Both the position numbers and the translations under genes were made by a program. Positions 19,931 through 24,307 of a stretch of 24,307 nt of DNA are shown piece by piece (positions within the stretch are counted from its first letter, which is position 1; each line of letters opens with the position of its first letter). The stretch comes from DATBDE01 sp036270095. Its GTDB lineage: Bacteria > Actinomycetota > Thermoleophilia > Solirubrobacterales > Solirubrobacteraceae. The DNA is taken from the NCBI GenBank assembly GCA_036270095.1, contig DATBDE010000152.1, positions 1-24,307 on the forward strand. Direction: 5' to 3'. The notes under the pieces were generated by a model, which saw nothing but the letters and a program-made list of their open reading frames with translations, did no database searches and was not told the DNA's origin.

Positions 19931-20841
19931 GGTCCGCTGACGAGGTGCTCGCGGCGGTGCGGGCGACCGGGCTGCTCGGAGCCGACGCGCCCGTGCTGGT
20001 GCTGCTCTCCGGCGGGCGCGACTCGACCTGCCTGGTCGACCTTGCCGTGCGGCTGTCCGGTGGCGCCTCCGCCCTGCACGTCAACTACGGGCTGCGCCCC
20101 GACAGCGACGCCGACGAGGCGTACTGCCGCGCGCTGTGCGCGCAGCTCGACGTCCCGCTGGCGGTCGGGCGGCCGCGCCGGCCCGACGACGCCGGCAACC
20201 TGCAGGCCTGGGCCCGCGACGTCCGCTACGCGGCCGCGGCGCGGCGGGGGATCACGGTGGCGGCCGGGCACACCGCCTCCGACCAAGCCGAGACCGTGCT
20301 CTACCGCCTGGCCTCGTCGCCGGGGCGGCGAGCGCTGCTGGGCATGGCCGCCCGCGACGGGCGCCTCGTGCGGCCGCTGCTGGGCGTGACCCGGGACGAG
20401 ACCGCCGCCTACTGCCGCGAGCGCGGCCTGGCCTGGCGCGAGGACGCCACCAACGCCTCGGACGCCTTCGCCCGCAACCGCGTCCGGCACGAGCTCCTGC
20501 CCGCGCTGCGCGCGATCCACCCGGCGGCCGAGGAGAACGTGCGCCGCACGGCCGAGCTGCTGCGCGAGGAGGCCGCCGTGCTCGACGAGGTCGTGGCCGG
20601 CGTTCTGGACGGCCGCGACGAGATCGAGCTGGACCGTCTCGCGGCCCTGCCGCCGGCGTTGGCCCGGCTGGTCGTGCGGCGGCTGGCGGAGGGCGCAACC
20701 GGGGGCGCCGTGCCGCGGGCGGCGCGCCGCACCGAGGACGTGCTGGCGCTGGGATCGGACGGCGCGCTCGACCTTGGGGATGGCGCACGCGCGCGCGTAC
20801 GCGCGGGAATCCTGCGCTTCGAGCCAACCCCGGCCCGCTGA
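19927..20841 (+). CDS. tilS: tRNA(Ile)-lysidine synthase
   Basis: A 304-residue TilS, the short form without a long C-terminal extension. The N-type ATP pyrophosphatase loop is SGGRDS (28-33). Other typical stretches are ALHVNYGLRPDSDADEAYC, GHTASDQAETVLYRL, RPLLGVTRDE, WREDATNASDAFARNRVRHELLP. It converts C34 of the tRNA-Ile CAU anticodon to lysidine, so that it reads AUA and is charged with Ile; this is essential in bacteria. The ATG overlaps the cyclase stop. It precedes hpt and ftsH, a gene order conserved in many Gram-positives. Confidence 0.95.
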   Translation: MRSADEVLAAVRATGLLGADAPVLVLLSGGRDSTCLVDLAVRLSGGASALHVNYGLRPDSDADEAYCRALCAQLDVPLAVGRPRRPDDAGNLQAWARDVRYAAAARRGITVAAGHTASDQAETVLYRLASSPGRRALLGMAARDGRLVRPLLGVTRDETAAYCRERGLAWREDATNASDAFARNRVRHELLPALRAIHPAAEENVRRTAELLREEAAVLDEVVAGVLDGRDEIELDRLAALPPALARLVVRRLAEGATGGAVPRAARRTEDVLALGSDGALDLGDGARARVRAGILRFEPTPAR

Positions 20842-20850
20842 GACCGCACC

Positions 20851-20862
20851 TACACTGCCGCC
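20851..20862 (+). promoter_or_regulatory. -10 element of a likely leaderless hpt transcript
   Basis: TACACT (20851-20856) matches TANNNT and lies 6 bases before GTG 20863, within the 21-base gap after tilS. No ribosome-binding site precedes the GTG. No -35 is clear. This would place the transcript start at the GTG itself. Confidence 0.4.
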
Positions 20863-21393
20863 GTGCGCGACCCCGCGATCGGCGAGATCCTCGTCCAGCC
20901 CGACGAGCTCCAGCACCGGGTGCGCGAGCTCGCCGCCGAGATCTCGCGCGACTACGCGGGCAAGCAGCCGCTGTTGGTCTGCGTGCTCAAGGGCGCCGTG
21001 TTCTTCCTGTCCGACCTCATGCGCCGCATCGAGACCCCGTGCGAGGTCGACTTCATGGCGGTGGCCTCGTACGGCTCCGCCACCGACTCCAGCGGCGTCG
21101 TCCGCATCCTCAAGGACCTCGACGCGGCCATCGAGGGGCGGCACGTGGTCATCGTCGAGGACATCGTCGACTCGGGGCTGACGCTGCAATATCTGTTGCG
21201 GAATCTCGGCGCGCGCGACCCTGCCTCGCTCGAGGTCTGCGCCCTGCTCACCAAGCCCGAGCGGCTGAAGGTCGATCTGGCCCCGCGCTACGTGGGTTTC
21301 GAGATCCCCGACCGCTTCGCCATCGGCTACGGCCTCGACATCGGCGAGCGGTACCGAAACCTCCCGTACGTCGCCGCGTTGCAGGGAAGGTGA
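20863..21393 (+). CDS. hpt: Hypoxanthine phosphoribosyltransferase
   Basis: A 176-residue purine salvage enzyme that makes IMP (and usually GMP) from the base and PRPP. The PRPP-binding motif VVIVEDIVDSGLTL has the acidic pair E99-D100. CVLKGAVFFLSDLMRRI is the N-terminal loop with the conserved Lys-Gly, and FMAVASYGSAT the flexible-loop strand with the Ser-Tyr pair. C-terminal YVGFEIPDRFAIGYGLD is the usual base-binding hood segment. Length is normal. GTG start, no Shine-Dalgarno. It forms the conserved tilS-hpt-ftsH cluster. Confidence 0.95.
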   Translation: MRDPAIGEILVQPDELQHRVRELAAEISRDYAGKQPLLVCVLKGAVFFLSDLMRRIETPCEVDFMAVASYGSATDSSGVVRILKDLDAAIEGRHVVIVEDIVDSGLTLQYLLRNLGARDPASLEVCALLTKPERLKVDLAPRYVGFEIPDRFAIGYGLDIGERYRNLPYVAALQGR

Positions 21394-21434
21394 TCCGGGT
21401 CTCAAACCCTCGCGTTACCTGGGATGAACCGCCG

Positions 21435-21462
21435 TTGGGCACAATAGGCCCGATGCTAGGCT
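21435..21462 (+). promoter_or_regulatory. Candidate ftsH promoter
   Basis: TTGGGC (21435-21440), a 16-base spacer and TAGGCT (21457-21462) form a plausible promoter; transcription would begin near 21469, giving a leader of about 43 bases that contains the whole hairpin described next. CACAAT (21440-21445) is an alternative -10. Confidence 0.4.
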
Positions 21463-21474
21463 TGATCGCGATGC

Positions 21475-21509
21475 GCGTCTCCGCCGCTACAGGACGCGCA
21501 CGGAGACGC
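21475..21509 (+). promoter_or_regulatory. 5' leader hairpin masking the ftsH ribosome-binding site
   Basis: GCGTCTCCG (21475-21483) and CGGAGACGC (21501-21509) form a perfect 9-bp stem around a 17-base loop, ending two bases before ATG 21512. The only Shine-Dalgarno, GGAG at 21502-21505, lies in the right arm, paired with CTCC. A second GACGC in the loop (21493-21497) can pair with the same left arm, leaving GGAG free. The arrangement looks like a translational switch, possibly heat-responsive, for the stress protease FtsH. Confidence 0.6.
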
Positions 21510-21511
21510 AT

Positions 21512-23479
21512 ATGAGCAGGTTTTTCAAGAGCGCCGCCTTTCCCATCCTCATCGTGGTGGTCCTGGCGTTCTTCGCCCAGAAGCTCTTCTCGCCCGGGCC
21601 CAACACACCCAAGCCGAACTTCCCGCAGTTCCTCCAGCAGGTGGAGGGCGGGCAGATCAAGTCTGCGGACGTCAAGACCAAGGACAACGAGGTCCAGGTC
21701 ACGCTCAAGAACGGCCAGAAGTACGAGGTCGGCTATCCGGACGACTACGGCAACGAGCTGATCAACAAGCTCACCGCGTCCAACGTCAACTTCGACGTCG
21801 AGGGCACCAAGTCCAACGCCTGGCTCTCGCTGCTGACCTACGTCCTGCCGTTCCTGATCTTCATCGGCTTCTGGATATTCCTGATGAACCAGGTCCAAGG
21901 CGGCGGATCGAAGGTCATGTCGTTCGGGAAGTCGCGCGCCAAGCGCCTGTCCGTCGACTCGCCCAAGATCACCTTCCGCGACGTCGCCGGCGTGGACGAG
22001 GCGGTGGAGGAGCTCCACGAGATCAAGGAGTTCCTCGAGAACCCGAAGAAGTTCCAGGCCCTCGGTGCGCGCATCCCCAAGGGCGTGCTCCTGTACGGGC
22101 CGCCCGGCACCGGCAAGACCCTGCTCGCACGCGCCGTCGCGGGCGAGGCGGGCGTGCCGTTCTTCTCCATCTCCGGCTCGGACTTCGTCGAGATGTTCGT
22201 CGGCGTGGGCGCCTCGCGCGTGCGTGACCTGTTCGAGCAGGCCAAGCAGAACTCGCCCTGCATCATCTTCATGGACGAGATCGACGCGGTCGGCCGCCAC
22301 CGCGGCGCCGGCCTCGGCGGCGGCCACGACGAGCGCGAGCAGACCCTCAACCAGCTGCTCGTCGAGATGGACGGCTTCGAGATGAAGGACAACATCATCC
22401 TCATCGCCGCCACCAACCGGCCGGACATCCTCGACCCGGCGCTGCTGCGGCCGGGCCGCTTCGACCGTCAGATCGTCGTCGACCGCCCCGACCGCAAGGG
22501 CCGGTCCAAGATCCTCGAGGTCCACACCCGCGGCAAGCCGCTGGCCAAGGAGATCGACGTCGACGCGCTCGCGGGCCAGACCCCGGGCTTCACCGGCGCC
22601 GACCTCTCCAACCTCGTCAACGAGGCCGCCCTGCTCTCCGCCCGCAACGGCAAGCGCGAGATCACCCAGGTCGAGCTCGAAGAGGGGATCATGCGCGTGA
22701 TCGCGGGCCCCGAGAAGAAGACGCGCGTGATGAGCGAGAAGGAGCGGCTCATCACGGCCTACCACGAGATGGGCCACGCGATCGTCGGGCACTACCTCGA
22801 GCACTCCGACCCGGTGCACAAGATCTCGGTCGTCTCCCGCGGGCAGGCGCTCGGCTACACGATCTCGCTGCCGCAGGAGGACAAGTTCCTGACTACGCGG
22901 GCCGAGCTCTCCGACCAGATGGCGATGACCCTGGGCGGCCGCGCGGCCGAGGAGATCGTGTTCGGCGAGATCACCACCGGCGCCTCCAACGACCTCGAGA
23001 AGGTCACGCAGACGGCCAAGCAGATGGTCATGCGCTTCGGGATGTCCGACAAGCTCGGCCCACGCGTATTCGGCCACGATCATGGTCAGCCCTTCCTGGG
23101 CCGAGAGTTCTCGGCCGAGCCCGACTACTCGGACGAGATCGCGCGGGAGATCGACGACGAGATCCGCCGCATCGTCGAGGGCGCCCACCAGCAGGCCAAG
23201 GACATCCTCACCGAGCGCCGCGAGTCGCTGGAGAAAATCTCCCAGGTCCTGGTCAAGCGCGAGACGATCGAGAAGACCGAGTTCGAGGCCCTGCTCGCGG
23301 GGAGCACCGAGGATGAGGTCTTCGGCCCCGACGAGCCCGCCGGCCCCGAGCTGCCGCTGCCGCCGACGCAGCCCGACCGCCAGCGCGACAAGCCACGCCC
23401 GCTGCCCCGTCCCGGCCTGGCCGGCGGCGCGGCCGAGCTTCGGGGACTCGAAAACCCCGAAAAGCCCGAACTCGCCTAA
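21512..23479 (+). CDS. ftsH: ATP-dependent zinc metalloprotease FtsH
   Basis: A 655-residue membrane AAA+ protease. Two transmembrane segments (about 9-26 and 107-127) flank a small external domain. The AAA module has Walker A GPPGTGKT with K202, Walker B IIFMDEID and the second region of homology with ATNRPDILDPALLRPGRFDR. The protease zinc site is H418-E-x-x-H422 with third ligand D494 (ASNDLEKVT). The C-terminus ends in a Pro-rich tail (about 610-640). It degrades damaged or regulatory membrane and soluble proteins as a hexamer. Length and motifs are normal. Its ribosome-binding site is in a leader hairpin. Confidence 0.97.
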   Translation: MSRFFKSAAFPILIVVVLAFFAQKLFSPGPNTPKPNFPQFLQQVEGGQIKSADVKTKDNEVQVTLKNGQKYEVGYPDDYGNELINKLTASNVNFDVEGTKSNAWLSLLTYVLPFLIFIGFWIFLMNQVQGGGSKVMSFGKSRAKRLSVDSPKITFRDVAGVDEAVEELHEIKEFLENPKKFQALGARIPKGVLLYGPPGTGKTLLARAVAGEAGVPFFSISGSDFVEMFVGVGASRVRDLFEQAKQNSPCIIFMDEIDAVGRHRGAGLGGGHDEREQTLNQLLVEMDGFEMKDNIILIAATNRPDILDPALLRPGRFDRQIVVDRPDRKGRSKILEVHTRGKPLAKEIDVDALAGQTPGFTGADLSNLVNEAALLSARNGKREITQVELEEGIMRVIAGPEKKTRVMSEKERLITAYHEMGHAIVGHYLEHSDPVHKISVVSRGQALGYTISLPQEDKFLTTRAELSDQMAMTLGGRAAEEIVFGEITTGASNDLEKVTQTAKQMVMRFGMSDKLGPRVFGHDHGQPFLGREFSAEPDYSDEIAREIDDEIRRIVEGAHQQAKDILTERRESLEKISQVLVKRETIEKTEFEALLAGSTEDEVFGPDEPAGPELPLPPTQPDRQRDKPRPLPRPGLAGGAAELRGLENPEKPELA

Positions 23480-23516
23480 CGGCGTCTCGCCGCACCTGGC
23501 TAGGTCCTCGGGGCTC

Positions 23517-23533
23517 GCCGTGCCCAGCACGGC
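23517..23533 (+). terminator. Hairpin downstream of ftsH
   Basis: GCCGTGC / GCACGGC pair around a three-base loop, 37 bases after the ftsH stop, with only TT before CACCCC afterwards. It could be a weak or factor-dependent terminator. The remaining 90 bases up to the next gene show no recognisable RNA or promoter. Confidence 0.4.
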
Positions 23534-23623
23534 TTCACCCCTACGTCCCGAGCCAGCCACGCCGAGCCGCTCGTCAGCTGGCCTGTTGCTGAAGGTTTTC
23601 CCGGTTCGTGCCGATGAACCCGC

Positions 23624-24250
23624 ATGGGTTCGACGCCCTGGCTGGTGCTGCTGGCCGTTGCGCTGCTCGCCGACGCCGCTCTGGCGGTGATGCTCCGACG
23701 GAGGGGGCGGCAGGTGCGGGTGCTGGAACGGGAGCGGGCACGGCTGGCCGGCCTCGACCCGGTCACGCAGGTCGCCGGGCGCGGCGCCTTCGAGCTTGCT
23801 CTGGAGGATGCGCTCGCCGGCATCGGGGATCCGACACGCGGCCGGCGCACGGGGGACGCGACCGGGGACCTCGCGCTGATCGTGCTCGACGTGGACGCCT
23901 CGGGGGATGGCGTCCTGCGGGCCGTGGCGCGGGTGCTCGGTGAGACCGTGCGCCCGGTCGACCTGCTGGCACGCACCGGAGCGAGCGAGTTCGCGGTCAT
24001 CGCTCCCGGGGCCGGCTCGGCCGGAGCGCGACGCCTGGCCGAGGCGCTGCGCATCGCCTGCGCGGCCGTCGGCGGCGCGGACCGCGCGCCGCTGCAGGCG
24101 ACGGTGGCGTGGGCACTGCACCCGAGCGACGGGCGCAGCGCCGCGGCGCTGCTCGAGTGCGCCGAGGACCGCCGGCTGGCGGCCGGACGAGGGGCGGGCC
24201 GCCGGCCGCCGCGGGCGCGGGCGCTGGTCCCGCGGCCGGCCGGGCTGTAG
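23624..24250 (+). CDS. Membrane-anchored degenerate GGDEF-domain protein
   Basis: A 208-residue protein. An N-terminal transmembrane helix (about 5-24) is followed by a short basic helical linker and a GGDEF-like domain: DPVTQVAGRGAFELAL matches the opening D-x-LT-x-x-x-NR segment, LIVLDVD (D89, D91) the metal strand, and R-T-GASEF (119-123) the signature. GGDEF is thus changed to GASEF, and about 11 residues of the usual DxDxFKxxND...GHxxGD substrate loop are missing. It cannot be an active diguanylate cyclase by family rules; it may bind nucleotide or act as a scaffold. The C-terminus is Arg/Pro rich. ATG 23624 is the only reasonable start; no Shine-Dalgarno is evident. Confidence 0.8.
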   Translation: MGSTPWLVLLAVALLADAALAVMLRRRGRQVRVLERERARLAGLDPVTQVAGRGAFELALEDALAGIGDPTRGRRTGDATGDLALIVLDVDASGDGVLRAVARVLGETVRPVDLLARTGASEFAVIAPGAGSAGARRLAEALRIACAAVGGADRAPLQATVAWALHPSDGRSAAALLECAEDRRLAAGRGAGRRPPRARALVPRPAGL

Positions 24251-24264
24251 TCGAAGGGGGTCAA

Positions 24265-24307
24265 GTCTTTCTTTGCCGCACTGAGTTGTGGTGCGGCAAA
24301 GAAAGAC
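24265..24307. repeat. Perfect 17-bp inverted repeat at the window edge
   Basis: The left arm (24265-24281, GTCTTTCTTTGCCGCAC) and the right arm (24291-24307) are exact reverse complements around a nine-base loop, and the repeat may continue past the end. The arms have T-rich outer ends on the left and A-rich on the right, which is the reverse of an intrinsic terminator in either direction. It is notably AT-richer than its surroundings. A REP/RAYT-type palindromic element or an end of a mobile repeat is possible. Confidence 0.75.

Noticed and set aside
23480..23623. Structured RNA (c-di-GMP riboswitch or small RNA) between ftsH and the GGDEF-like gene
   Set aside because: Only a 7-bp hairpin was found; no conserved riboswitch core is visible.
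24265..24307. Intrinsic terminator of the degenerate GGDEF gene
   Set aside because: The T-rich part precedes the GC core and the A-rich part follows it on both strands, opposite to a terminator.

Overview
The window is a very GC-rich, densely packed bacterial chromosome segment. Start codons are often GTG, and neighbouring genes repeatedly share stop/start bases (TAGTG, GTGA, ATGA). The content fits a high-GC actinobacterium: a VKOR that oxidises DsbA, a tilS-hpt-ftsH block, a Rv1264-like adenylate cyclase and a MocR regulator. Gene style and protein compositions suggest Thermoleophilia/Solirubrobacterales, but this is inference; no rRNA or other taxonomic marker is present. No tRNA, rRNA, CRISPR array or transposase gene was found. 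The right edge carries a striking 17-bp perfect inverted repeat that may be part of a mobile or REP-like repeat.

Region 1 (1-6600) is fatty acyl-CoA metabolism. It holds the tail of one acyl-CoA dehydrogenase, a TetR regulator divergent from a second (ACAD10/11-like) dehydrogenase, a PaaI-type thioesterase divergent from a PadR-SRPBCC pair, and a bifunctional 3-hydroxyacyl-CoA dehydrogenase/enoyl-CoA hydratase with the dehydrogenase first. The last is translationally coupled to a sirtuin that carries the acyl-pocket Tyr/Arg pair of SIRT5/CobB enzymes. The TetR-dehydrogenase gap contains a 20-bp palindrome whose two arms carry both divergent -35 elements.

Region 2 (6600-10441) holds envelope and regulatory genes: a secreted-repeat lipoprotein, a small unknown protein, a MocR (GntR-aminotransferase) regulator with a compact divergent promoter, and a membrane DsbA/VKOR pair for extracytoplasmic disulfide formation.

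Region 3 (10442-14253) is a zinc-uptake locus: a Fur/Zur-family repressor converges on a three-gene ABC operon. The first operon gene fuses a membrane permease to a zinc-type solute-binding protein, with a lipobox-like sequence at the junction. An ATPase with a histidine-rich tail and a second permease follow.

Region 4 (14254-18596) is cell-envelope related. It has a large secreted protein that joins a lytic transglycosylase, a degenerate split LytM domain and a LAS-type peptidase domain. Downstream is an unknown protein that seems to need a CTG start. On the other strand are two small coiled-coil proteins resembling PHA-granule proteins.

Region 5 (18752-24307) holds a MerR-like/adenylate cyclase fusion overlapping tilS, then hpt and ftsH. 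The ftsH ribosome-binding site is buried in a 9-bp hairpin two bases before the start codon. It ends with a degenerate GGDEF protein and the terminal inverted repeat. Several genes have a -10-like TANNNT element 6-8 nt before the start codon, suggesting frequent leaderless transcripts.
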